The notes beneath the pieces were generated by a model. That model saw only the letters and a list, made by a program, of their open reading frames with translations. It made no database searches and had not been told where the DNA came from. Positions 39,710 through 48,893 of a stretch of DNA of 64,000 nucleotides are shown piece by piece; within the stretch, counting starts at the first letter, position 1, and every line of letters begins with the position of its first letter. The position numbers were made by a program, and so were the translations under genes. The stretch is taken from positions 62,001-126,000 of the forward strand of contig NZ_JADZAT010000006.1 of NCBI RefSeq assembly GCF_020852455.1. The letters run 5' to 3'. This DNA is from Novosphingobium sp. Lineage in GTDB: Bacteria > Pseudomonadota > Alphaproteobacteria > Sphingomonadales > Sphingomonadaceae.

Positions 39710-39795
39710 GGTCTCTCCCTCTTGCCGCTCTGGCTATTTCAGCCGCGCCGCGCCCGCAAGGTTGAAGCGCGATCTGATTTGGGCATAGTGCCGTA

Positions 39796-40491
39796 ATGCA
39801 CATCGCCTTCCTGCTGTTTCCCGGGGTCACTCAGCTTGACCTGACCGGCCCCGCCCAGTTCCTGTCACGGCTGCCCGATGCCAGGGTCGATCTGGTCTGG
39901 GAGAGCCGCGATCCGGTGCCGACCGATGCCGGCTTTGCAATCCTGCCAACCGCGACCTTCGGCGAAGTCCCGCGCGCCGATCTGCTGTGCGTGCCAGGCG
40001 GCATGGGCATTGCCGGGGTGATCGACCACGCGCCAGCGCTCGACTGGGTGCGGCAGGTGGGCACAGCGGCGCAATGGGTAACCAGCGTCTGCACCGGCGC
40101 GCTGGTGCTGGGGGCCGCTGGGCTGCTCAAGGGCTACCAGGCGACCACGCACTGGGCCTGGCATGACAAGCTGGCGCTGTTCGGGGCCGAGCCGGTCCAT
40201 GCCCGCCACGTGATCGACCGCAACCGCGCAACTGGCGGCGGGGTAACTGCCGGGATCGATTTCGCGCTGGCGCTGATGGCGCGGATCGCGGGTGAAGATC
40301 ATGCTCGCGCGGTGCAACTGGCGCTCGAATACGATCCCGCCCCGCCCTTCGATGCCGGCAGCCCGGCCAAGGCCGGTGAGGATCTGGTGGAGGTCTACAC
40401 CCAGCGCGCCCGGCGGCTGGCACCCACCCGCATGGACGACCTGCTGGCATCGGCGCGGCGGCTGGGCTTTGTTACGGAAGGACAGGAATGA
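39796..40491 (+). CDS. DJ-1/PfpI family protein
   Basis: LLCVPGGMGIAG; VTSVCTGALVLGAAGLL nucleophile elbow. Confidence 0.88.
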   Translation: MHIAFLLFPGVTQLDLTGPAQFLSRLPDARVDLVWESRDPVPTDAGFAILPTATFGEVPRADLLCVPGGMGIAGVIDHAPALDWVRQVGTAAQWVTSVCTGALVLGAAGLLKGYQATTHWAWHDKLALFGAEPVHARHVIDRNRATGGGVTAGIDFALALMARIAGEDHARAVQLALEYDPAPPFDAGSPAKAGEDLVEVYTQRARRLAPTRMDDLLASARRLGFVTEGQE

Positions 40492-41645
40492 GCACCGGAC
40501 ATTACATCCTCTGGGGGCTGCCGCATTCGCTCTATGCGGGCAAGGCGCGCAGCTATCTGATCAAGAAGCGGGTGCCCTATCAGGAACTGATGGCTTCGGA
40601 TCCGCGCTTCATGGGTGAGATCGTGCCGCAGATCGGCCATATGGTGATCCCGGTGCTGGAAACCCCGGCGGGCGAGCTGATCCAGGACACCACCGATATC
40701 ATCGACCATATCGAGGCACGCCACGGCGAGGTTGTGCTGGAACCCGAAGGCCCGGTGCAGCGGGTGGTGGCGCATATACTCGACTCCTTCGGATCGAACT
40801 ATCTGCTGCCGATCGCGATGCACTACCGCTGGTCGTACCGGGCCGAGCAGGAGCTGTTCCTGCAGGCCGAATTTGCCCGCGCGGTGCCTGTGTCGCTGCC
40901 CTATGAACAGCGGCTGGCTGCGGCGCAGATGGTGATGGCCCGGTTCAACGGCATGCTGCCGCCACTGGGCGTGGAGCCTGCAACTATCCCCGCGCTGGAA
41001 TCCGCCTTCCTTGAACTGCTCGACGTGCTGGAAGCGCATTTCCGGCTGCATCCCTATCTGCTGGGCGGGCGGCCCAGCCTGGCCGATTTCGGGATGATGG
41101 CGCCGCTCTATGCCCACCTGGCCCGCGATCCGGTTCCCGCCATGCTGATGCGCACCCGCGCGCCCAGCGTGGCGCGCTGGACCGAACGGATGAACAGCGC
41201 GGAAATCGTCGATACCGACTATGCCGATACCAGCGGCGCCTATCCGGCCAATGACGCCATTCCCGAAAGCCTGGCGGCGGTGCTCAAGGTCGCCTTCGCC
41301 CAGTGGGGACCGGGGCTGGCTGCCGATGCCGCGCAGTTCGATGCCTGGCTGGACGCGCTGCCCGATCCGGCGCCCGGCACGCTGGTTTCGCAGGACGGCA
41401 AGCGCCAGGTCCATCCGCATGTCGGGCGGATCAGCTATCCCTGGCGCGGGGTGACGATGCAGCGTGCCAGCCACGTCCACTCGCTGTGGCACCTGTCCCG
41501 CGCACAGGCCATGGCCGACGCGTTGGCGGGCGAAGACCAGGCCCGGCTGGCCAGCCTGCTGGAAAGCACCGGGGGCACTGCGGTGATGGCCACACGCACC
41601 GCCCGGCCGATCACGCGGGAGAACAACGTGCTGGTGCTGGGATGA
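40488..41645 (+). CDS. glutathione S-transferase family protein
   Basis: Thioredoxin-fold N-terminus LWGLPHSLYAGKARSYLIKKRVPYQEL...IPVLETPAGELIQDTTDIIDHIE. Confidence 0.82.
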   Translation: MSTGHYILWGLPHSLYAGKARSYLIKKRVPYQELMASDPRFMGEIVPQIGHMVIPVLETPAGELIQDTTDIIDHIEARHGEVVLEPEGPVQRVVAHILDSFGSNYLLPIAMHYRWSYRAEQELFLQAEFARAVPVSLPYEQRLAAAQMVMARFNGMLPPLGVEPATIPALESAFLELLDVLEAHFRLHPYLLGGRPSLADFGMMAPLYAHLARDPVPAMLMRTRAPSVARWTERMNSAEIVDTDYADTSGAYPANDAIPESLAAVLKVAFAQWGPGLAADAAQFDAWLDALPDPAPGTLVSQDGKRQVHPHVGRISYPWRGVTMQRASHVHSLWHLSRAQAMADALAGEDQARLASLLESTGGTAVMATRTARPITRENNVLVLG

Positions 41646-42874
41646 AGCGATTGGTGGCGGCCCTGGCCCTGGCGCTGGCAGCGCCGGGGCTGGCCGCGCC
41701 CGCGGCCAAGGAAGCCGCCAGTCCCGAGGTCTATCTTTCTGAAGATGGCCAGACGGTCTATCTGATCGGCACTCTGCGCGAAGGCAGTTTTCTGAAGTTC
41801 GACGCAGCCTTGCAGGACGCGCCGAAGGCCCGCTGGCTGTTCCTCGCCTCGCCCGGCGGACTGACGATCGAAGGCCGGCTGATCGCCGCGCTGGTGCGCA
41901 AGCGCGGGCTTGATACCTATGTTGAATACTACTGCGCTTCGGCCTGTACGCAGGTGTTCGTGGCCGGGCGCCAGCGGGTGATCGGCAAGGAGGCGGCGCT
42001 GGGGTTTCATCAGGCTGCGGTGGTCGATGCCAAGGGCCGCACCAAGGGCGTGCGCCTGCCGACCACGCGCAAGCTGACCGCGACCACGGTGTTCGGGATC
42101 AACGGCAACGATACGCTGCGGCTGGCCTATGAACTGGCGGGGATTGATCCGCAATTCATCGACAAGGTGTTGCAGCAAAGCCATTCCGACATGTGGGAGC
42201 CGGCCGCGCCCGAACTGCTTGCAGCGAAAGTCGTCACCCGGCTTGCCGAGCGTCCCGAATTGCTGTTGCCACCGCGAGCGGTCAGCCGGGCCGAAGTGAC
42301 TGCGCGGATCGCCCAGCTACCGCTCTGGCGCCAGGTCAAGCAGAGCTATCCGAGCGAATTCGAGCGAGCCGCAGCCGATACCTGGCGGCTGGCCAACAGC
42401 GGGGCCGGGCTTGAAACCGCGATCAGCCTGACCCGCGCTGACCTGACCAGACTGATCAACCCCAGACTGCTTACCGCCAGCGACGATCTGCTGGACCGGA
42501 TGCTGGCGCTGCACGCCCGCACCGCCCGCGAGCAGCGTGAGCGCGATTACCCGCTGTGTGACCGTGACCGGCTGATCGACAACCGGCCGCCCGATCCCGC
42601 CCAGGCCGCGTTCGAACGGAACGAGGACCTGCTGCTGGCCGAAGCGCTGGGCTCACCCGCAGTTTCCACTCCGCCTCCCCGGGACGTGGCGATCAACCTG
42701 CTGGCGAACGAAGTGATGCCCCTGATCGGCAAGAGCTATCGCCGGGGCGATGCCGATAGCGGCGCCGGCGGCTGCCGGATGAGCTATCGCACCTATGAAG
42801 CGATCGGTGACTTGCCCAAGGAAAAGCGCGTACGGGTCTTCCGGGCGCTACTGGCCTACCCCAAGCTTATCTAG
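41642..42874 (+). CDS. secreted ClpP/crotonase-fold-like protein
   Basis: Signal peptide; RWLFLASPGGLTIEGRLIAALVRKRGLDTYVEYYCASACTQVFVAGRQRVIGKEAALGFHQ. Confidence 0.65.
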   Translation: MKRLVAALALALAAPGLAAPAAKEAASPEVYLSEDGQTVYLIGTLREGSFLKFDAALQDAPKARWLFLASPGGLTIEGRLIAALVRKRGLDTYVEYYCASACTQVFVAGRQRVIGKEAALGFHQAAVVDAKGRTKGVRLPTTRKLTATTVFGINGNDTLRLAYELAGIDPQFIDKVLQQSHSDMWEPAAPELLAAKVVTRLAERPELLLPPRAVSRAEVTARIAQLPLWRQVKQSYPSEFERAAADTWRLANSGAGLETAISLTRADLTRLINPRLLTASDDLLDRMLALHARTAREQRERDYPLCDRDRLIDNRPPDPAQAAFERNEDLLLAEALGSPAVSTPPPRDVAINLLANEVMPLIGKSYRRGDADSGAGGCRMSYRTYEAIGDLPKEKRVRVFRALLAYPKLI

Positions 42875-43448
42875 CCGGCTGCGCGGCAAAGCTGCGTTCG
42901 TGTGCGTCGCGGCGGATCAGCGCCTTGAGATAGCTCTTGGCCAGCGCGCGCGGCTTGTCCTCGTCTTCGTCCCAGCCCTGTTCGCTCAGGTATTCAGCGA
43001 AGCCTTCGATGTCCTCGTTGCCATAGCCGCTTAGCTTGCGCAGGCGGGCCTGGTGATCGTGAAAGAAGCGTTCGATCGGCTTGAGCGAGTGGCTGCCGTC
43101 CGATTCCACGGCCTGACCGACCGCTTCGAGCGTGAGCGCGCTCATCGCATAGTCATAGGCAAGGCGGCCCTTGCTCCGGTCCCAGCCATAGGCGGCGCGG
43201 CATCGCGAACGGGCGGCATCAAGCAGGCGGTTGGCCACCACCAGATTGCGCCCCCATGATTCCGAGAGTTTTTCTTCGCTATCGGTGCGCACGAAGATCA
43301 GCAGCAGCGCAATCTCGCGGTCTTCCTGGCTGAGCGTATCGTAAGTGCAGCGCACCGTATTGGCGGCCACCGGCGGCGGTGCTTGCGCCAGCGCCGGTCC
43401 GGGCAGCAGGGCCAGGGCAACAGCCATCGAGCAGGTTCGCCAAAACAT
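42867..43448 (-). CDS. hypothetical exported protein
   Basis: Signal peptide MFWRTCSMAVALALLPGPALAQA; no confident family. Confidence 0.6.
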   Translation of the reverse strand: MFWRTCSMAVALALLPGPALAQAPPPVAANTVRCTYDTLSQEDREIALLLIFVRTDSEEKLSESWGRNLVVANRLLDAARSRCRAAYGWDRSKGRLAYDYAMSALTLEAVGQAVESDGSHSLKPIERFFHDHQARLRKLSGYGNEDIEGFAEYLSEQGWDEDEDKPRALAKSYLKALIRRDAHERSFAAQPAR

Positions 43449-43506
43449 CTCCTCATGACCTTGCCGCGCGGCTCCGGCGTTGTCGAGCCTGCATGCCAGC
43501 CGGACA

Positions 43507-43543
43507 AGAAAATGGCCCGGCGGTCAGGGGGGACCGCCGGGCC
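43507..43543 (-). terminator. fliC terminator
   Basis: Perfect 12-bp stem GGCCCGGCGGTC/GACCGCCGGGCC, then ATTTTCTTG on the minus strand. Confidence 0.8.
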
Positions 43544-43575
43544 GTGCCTGGAAGGGACAGGCAGAGGGTAAAGGC

Positions 43576-44403
43576 TTAGCGCAGCAGCGACAGCACGTTC
43601 TGCTGGCTCTGGTTGGCCTGGGCGATCATCGCGGTCGAAGCCTGCGAGAGGATCTGGGCCTTGGCCATCGCGGTCGTTTCGGCCGAATAATCGGCGTCTT
43701 CGATCCGGCTGCGGGCATCGCTGAGGTTGGTCGCGGTGTTGGTCAGGTTGTTGACCACCGATTCAAGCCGGTTCTGCCCCGCACCCAGCGAAGCGCGGGC
43801 CGAATTGATCGTATCGAGTTCGGTGTCGATCGTCCCCAGCAGGGTGTTCGAAGCGGCAGCAGTCGAAACGTCATAGGACCCGGCAGCACCGCCGCTGGCA
43901 GCCAGCGCGGTCAGGTCGGCCATGGCCAGATCGACCGTATCGGCCCCGTCGGCACCGGTCTGGATGGTGACGGTGGCAACCGTGCCGTCGAACAGCTGGA
44001 CGCCGTTGAACTTGCTGTTGGTGATGACCTGGTCGATCTGGCTGGTCAGCTCGTCAACTTCGGTCTGCATATAGGCGCGGTCGGTGGCGTCCTGATAGGT
44101 GCCCGAAGCCGACTGGACCGCCAGTTCGCGCACGCGCTGCAGCATGTTGGTGACTTCGCTGAGCGAACCTTCGGCGGTCTGCGCCAGCGCAATGCCATCG
44201 TTCGAATTGCGGATCGCCTGGTTCATGCCCTTGACCTGCGCGGTCATCGAGGTGGCGATGGCGAGGCCGGCCGCATCGTCCTTGGCGCTGTTGAGGCGCT
44301 TGCCGGTCGACAGGCGTTCCATCGCGGTGCCCAGCATCTTGCTGGCCGAGTTCGAAGCGTTGGCAGCGCGGATCGCGCTGATATTGGTGTTGATGACAGT
44401 CAT
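43576..44403 (-). CDS. fliC: flagellin
   Basis: [52 protein letters not shown]-terminus [25 protein letters not shown]. Confidence 0.97.
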   Translation of the reverse strand: MTVINTNISAIRAANASNSASKMLGTAMERLSTGKRLNSAKDDAAGLAIATSMTAQVKGMNQAIRNSNDGIALAQTAEGSLSEVTNMLQRVRELAVQSASGTYQDATDRAYMQTEVDELTSQIDQVITNSKFNGVQLFDGTVATVTIQTGADGADTVDLAMADLTALAASGGAAGSYDVSTAAASNTLLGTIDTELDTINSARASLGAGQNRLESVVNNLTNTATNLSDARSRIEDADYSAETTAMAKAQILSQASTAMIAQANQSQQNVLSLLR

Positions 44404-44767
44404 GGATAACTCCCGTGGATAGTCCCGTAAGGCCAGCCGGGCGGACCATCCGTCGCGGCTTGCCCCACAAAGAGCGGATGCGGCGCGCGAAATTTAAGGG
44501 TGGTATCGTTTTCAATATTCGATTCCAGAAAAATTCAGCGTAATTCAGAATAGTTCGGTTGAGACAGGACGTTGCATCCGTATTTATACAACGTATATTG
44601 CATATTGCGATATATTAACGTCGATATATGAATTGATTTTTAGACTAGAATAACCTTCATACACGTGCGTCTAAGACAGCAATTTACTTACAGAAATCTG
44701 ACACTATTTTTTACTGTCGATTAATTACCGCAGGCTACAAGTTTCCCGGAATTTCGGGAACTCTGCC

Positions 44768-45176
44768 ATGGCCGACCAGGAAATTATTTCGAAACTTCAA
44801 ACCCTTCTTGTCCGCAGCTATGCGCGGCGAGTTGGTGATGTACTGAAGGGACTCGCCCAAGACAGGCCCGTCAGCGCCGCGTGATGTGGATCACGGCGGG
44901 GGCTTTGCTGCTCAGCCTAATCCTTGCCGCATTGCTGGTCTTCGCGCTGCGCGCCCGCGCAGAAGCCGAACGCCAGCGCGCCGAGGCGGAGGGTCTTGTG
45001 GAGTTCATGCTGACTGACCTGCGCGACAAGCTCAAAGGCGTCGGCCGGCTGGACGTGATGGATGCGGTGAACCTGACAAGACTCATCCCTTTAATCTCTA
45101 TGTGTTGATTGCCCAAGACAAAGGACCTGCCCTGCCAGTCCGCTTTGATCCGGACGTTGACAATCCGCCCATATAA
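44768..45176 (+). pseudogene. remnant(s) of a membrane-anchored signalling/effector gene
   Basis: TM plus AEGLVEFMLTDLRDKLKGVGRLDVMDAVN in frame 1 (44881-45108), then abrupt shift to CGEPDKTHPFNLYVLIAQDKGPALPVRFDPDVDNPPI* in frame 3 (45063-45176). Confidence 0.5.
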
Positions 45177-45194
45177 GCGCCAGCTGGATTGGAA

Positions 45195-46790
45195 ATGTCA
45201 TCGTCCGTGTCTTCGACCCTCCCCGCTTTGACCGCACTTGCCCGCGCGGGTGCCGTGGGGCGCGGGTGGGAGCTATTTGCCATGGCAGGCCATGCACAGC
45301 GGAGCGACGATCCTGCGGCGTTGGCAGTAAAGGGCCGCTTGCTCAAGGGCAGGGCCCGGCTCTGCGCCGGAATCGAGCAAGCCGGACTTTTTGCCGAAGC
45401 GGCAGCGGCCTACGCGTCGGCCAATACCCTTGCGCCCGCTCCCTACCTGGCGATCAACGCCGCGAGCCTGAACCTGTTGGCCGGGGATCACACTGCGGCG
45501 GCAGAGGGCGCGCGGGGCGTGCTGGCACGGCTCGATGGTCCGGAACAGCCAGAAGACACGCCCTATTTCCTCGCGGCCACCCGCGCGGAGGCCCTGCTCC
45601 TGCTAGGCGACCGCCCCGGTGCCGAAGCGGCGATGGCGCAGGCGGCAGCATTCGATCCCGATGGCTGGGCCGACCGCGCCGCGACGATCGCACAGCTGCG
45701 CGAAGTGGCCGAGGCCAGGGGCGATGATGCCGCATGGATCGATCGCTTTGCTCCGCCCGCCAGCCTGCATTTTGCAGGGCACATGGGACTGCGATCGGGG
45801 GGAGAGAGCGAAATGGCGCTGGTCCGCGCGCTCGATTCCTGGCTCGACCGCAGCTCGATCGGGTTCGCCTGGGGTGCGCTGGCCGCCGGGGCCGACATTG
45901 TCATTGCCGAACGCCTGCTGGCTCGGTGTATTGAGTTGCATCTGGTGTTGCCTTGTCCGCCTGCGCAGTTTGAAGAGCAATCGGTCAGTCCGGCTGGTGC
46001 GGACTGGGTGGCGCGCTATCGCCAGGTGCTGGACCGGGCCACTTCGATCCGTCAGGCCGCCGACAGCGCGACCTCGGTCCACGACCCGCTGGCTACGTTG
46101 CATGCCGGCGAACTGGCGATCGGCGGCGCACTGAGCAACGCTGCAACGCTTGCCTCTGCCGCTTGCCAGCTGATCGTGACCGATGCCGAGGGCGGTGGGG
46201 CCAACACCGCACGGCAGGCCCGGTTGTGGCAAGCAGTCTGGGGGCAGCAACACTGCCTGACGATTGCGCGCGATACCGCCGTCGAAGCGATGTTTCCCCC
46301 CGAACAGCCCGATCCGGCGCGGATTCTGGCGGTGCACCTGGCGATTGGGCTCGACGCCCTGATGGCCCCTGCACCGATGACCTCAGCGGCAATCCAGGAA
46401 CTGACAGCACCGGTCAACGATGTTCTTGCCGAACTGCCACCGGGCGCCGTGCGGGCTTCGCCGGGTCGCTGGGACGCGGTGATCGAGGATCTCGACCTGG
46501 CCCTGTCAACGATCGCCCGGCTGGCCGGACACCCTGATCTGGCAGTCGGCGCGCACCTGGCCATCGCGCCAGTGCTGCATGACCGGCCCAGTCAGGCCAT
46601 GGTACCCTTTGGGCCAGCCCCTGCCCTGGCCCAGCGCTTGATGACACTTGCGCCGCCCGGCGTAACGCTGGCCAGCGGTCACCTGGCAGCGGCCATGGCG
46701 GTACGTGGCTCAGGGCTGCTGCGCAGCGAGTTCTATCATCCCGGCGAGGAAACAGCGGCCGGGGCGATCCATGCCCTGATCGCTCAATAA
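45195..46790 (+). CDS. TPR-like protein with SLOG-like and degenerate nucleotidyl-cyclase-like regions
   Basis: FAGHMGLRSGGESEMALVRALDSWLDRSSIGFAWGALAAGADIVIAERLLARCIELHLVLPCPPAQFEEQSV resembles a SLOG/Rossmann segment. Confidence 0.6.
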   Translation: MSSSVSSTLPALTALARAGAVGRGWELFAMAGHAQRSDDPAALAVKGRLLKGRARLCAGIEQAGLFAEAAAAYASANTLAPAPYLAINAASLNLLAGDHTAAAEGARGVLARLDGPEQPEDTPYFLAATRAEALLLLGDRPGAEAAMAQAAAFDPDGWADRAATIAQLREVAEARGDDAAWIDRFAPPASLHFAGHMGLRSGGESEMALVRALDSWLDRSSIGFAWGALAAGADIVIAERLLARCIELHLVLPCPPAQFEEQSVSPAGADWVARYRQVLDRATSIRQAADSATSVHDPLATLHAGELAIGGALSNAATLASAACQLIVTDAEGGGANTARQARLWQAVWGQQHCLTIARDTAVEAMFPPEQPDPARILAVHLAIGLDALMAPAPMTSAAIQELTAPVNDVLAELPPGAVRASPGRWDAVIEDLDLALSTIARLAGHPDLAVGAHLAIAPVLHDRPSQAMVPFGPAPALAQRLMTLAPPGVTLASGHLAAAMAVRGSGLLRSEFYHPGEETAAGAIHALIAQ

Positions 46791-47449
46791 ACCAGCTCTT
46801 CCAGCCGGTGCGGTGCCACCAGTTCCAGCCCGCCCGCAATCCGCCGCAGCACTCCGCGCTTCTCCAGCCCCGAAACCGTCCGTGAAACCGTTTCGCGGGT
46901 GGACTGCACGTCGAGCGCCAGTTCCGAAAAGACCGGGATCGGGCTGATCGTACCGCCCCCGGCCCGGGCCCGGCGAAGCAGTTCTGCAGCGATCCGGCCC
47001 GTGGCGGACAGCAGTGCCGTTTCAACCATCCGCTGCCGCATCGCCGCAATTCTGACCGAAAGAAACCGGGCCATGGCCAGGGCAACCGCTGGATAGCTTT
47101 CCATCAACCGGACCATCACCGAGGCGGCGAAATGCAGCGCCGCGCCCTCGCCCAGCGCCTCAACCTGGGCGCCTGACTGATCGGTACCGCTGCCAGCCAG
47201 ATCGCCAAAGAACTCCCCCGGGCCGATGGTATGCAGCACCAGGCTCGCCCCTTCTCGGCCATAGGCAATTTCAGCGGCACGGCCCGCGGTCAGCAGGCTG
47301 GCAGCATCGTCGCCTTCGGCGCGGGGCCACAGCACTGCGCCGCGCCCATGCCCGGCCTCGCGGCCCAGCGTCGCAATCGTTGTGGCAAGCGCATCGCCGC
47401 AGCCAAATGCACTGCGCAGGACAGCCAGCGGATCGGGCCGATCAGTCAT
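46784..47449 (-). CDS. Crp/Fnr family regulator (Dnr/NnrR-like, without an FNR 4-Cys set)
   Basis: cNMP-binding-like domain and HTH DVQSTRETVSRTVSGLEKRGVLRRI; start ATG at 47449. Confidence 0.8.
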   Translation of the reverse strand: MTDRPDPLAVLRSAFGCGDALATTIATLGREAGHGRGAVLWPRAEGDDAASLLTAGRAAEIAYGREGASLVLHTIGPGEFFGDLAGSGTDQSGAQVEALGEGAALHFAASVMVRLMESYPAVALAMARFLSVRIAAMRQRMVETALLSATGRIAAELLRRARAGGGTISPIPVFSELALDVQSTRETVSRTVSGLEKRGVLRRIAGGLELVAPHRLEELVY

Positions 47450-47637
47450 CCTTGGCCGCCCGTGCCACACCTGCTCGCCGGCCGGCATATCCTGTGAGTG
47501 CCCAAGTGTGACATTGGTTCGATTTCCTCGCGCCGTCAGACCGATAGCCGTCGGCCCAAACTGGTGCCACGCAACACCGGGATCGGCAATCGGCAATCGC
47601 GCGGCCAGCCGCGAGAAGCAATCTCCACCTGACGTTG

Positions 47638-47651
47638 TTGATACTTATCAA
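47638..47651 (+). promoter_or_regulatory. perfect FNR box TTGAT-ACTT-ATCAA
   Basis: Exact consensus; 34 bp upstream of the porin ATG. Confidence 0.85.
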
Positions 47652-47684
47652 TTACACAGCGCCCAAATCACCTATCCATGCGGC

Positions 47685-48893
47685 ATGAATCAAGCCAAAC
47701 TCAAGTTCGCCCTGTTTCTCGCCACCGCTCTTGGCGCCGCTGGTGCTGCCCAGGCTGACACGGCCAAGCCGCTGACCCCTTATGCCGATATCCGTTACCG
47801 GCTTGAGATTGTCGATCAGGCGGGCCTGCCCAATGATGCCACCGCATCGACCCTCAGGCTGCGTGCCGGGGTTCGAACCGCCGAATGGAACGGGCTTTCG
47901 GCCGTGGTTGAGGGCGAGGCGATCGCGGTGCTGGGCGCCGCGAGTTACAACGACACCGTCAACGGCAAGGTGGCCTATCCGATCGTCGCCGATCGCGGCG
48001 ATGTGGTGCTCAACCAGGCCTTCCTGCGCTGGCGCCCGGTCAAGCAGGTCGAACTGACCGGAGGACGGCAGGCGATCAACCTCGATAACCAGCGCTGGGT
48101 CGGTTCGGTCGGCTGGCGCCAGAACGACCAGACCTTTGACGCCGGACGCCTGGTGATGAAGCCGGTCAAGGACCTGTCGATCGACTATTTCTATGCCTGG
48201 CGGGTCAACCGGGTGTTCGGCCCGGATTCGGCCCAGGGCATCTGGCGCAACACCGATATCCATTCGGTGCGCGCCGCCTATGCGATCAAGGACGTCGGCA
48301 CGCTGTCGGCCTATGGACTGTGGCTGGATATTCCCTCCTCTCCGGCCAACTCGTCACGGACCCTGGGCGTGCGGATGGCTGGCGAGCGTAAGGTCGGCAA
48401 GCAGGCCAAGCTGCTCTATGCCGTCGAATATGCTCGTCAGCAGGACTTCGGAGTCAATCCGGCCAGCTACGACCTCTCGTACTTCCTAGCCGAACCAGGT
48501 CTGGGTTATGGACCCTTCACCCTGAAGGGCGGGTTCGAGCGGCTGGAAGGCAACGGCAGCGCGGCGGTGCAGAGCCCGCTCGCCACGCTGCACGCCTTCA
48601 ACGGCTGGGCCGACAAGTTCCTGACCACGCCGACGCGCGGCCTGCGCGATATCTACCTCGATGCCAGCTGGAAGGCTGCCAAGGGACCGTTCAAGGGACT
48701 GGGGCTGCGCGCCGCCTGGCACGATTACAATTCGACAGTCGGCAGCCTCAACTATGGCCAGGAATGGAACGGCCAGATCAGCTATCCGATCGGCAAGCAC
48801 CTGACCGTGCTGGGCAAGGTCGCGCGCTATGACGCAGATGCCTTCGCCACCGATACGACCAAGTTCTGGTTCAGCCTTGAGGCGAAGTTCTAG
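47685..48893 (+). CDS. alginate-export/porin-family outer membrane protein
   Basis: Signal peptide MNQAKLKFALFLATALGAAGAAQA; YADIRYRLEIVDQAG...GRQAINLDNQRWVGSVGWRQNDQTFDAG; C-terminal Phe. Confidence 0.82.
   Translation: MNQAKLKFALFLATALGAAGAAQADTAKPLTPYADIRYRLEIVDQAGLPNDATASTLRLRAGVRTAEWNGLSAVVEGEAIAVLGAASYNDTVNGKVAYPIVADRGDVVLNQAFLRWRPVKQVELTGGRQAINLDNQRWVGSVGWRQNDQTFDAGRLVMKPVKDLSIDYFYAWRVNRVFGPDSAQGIWRNTDIHSVRAAYAIKDVGTLSAYGLWLDIPSSPANSSRTLGVRMAGERKVGKQAKLLYAVEYARQQDFGVNPASYDLSYFLAEPGLGYGPFTLKGGFERLEGNGSAAVQSPLATLHAFNGWADKFLTTPTRGLRDIYLDASWKAAKGPFKGLGLRAAWHDYNSTVGSLNYGQEWNGQISYPIGKHLTVLGKVARYDADAFATDTTKFWFSLEAKF

Noticed and set aside
44404-44480. Sigma-54 or sigma-28 promoter for fliC
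   Set aside because: Looked for TGGCACG-N4-TTGC and TAAA-N15-GCCGATAA on the minus strand; no convincing match found by eye.
44768-44883. 38-aa ORF MADQEIISKLQTLLVRSYARRVGDVLKGLAQDRPVSAA
   Set aside because: Too short to call as a gene on its own; kept only as part of the possible remnant locus.
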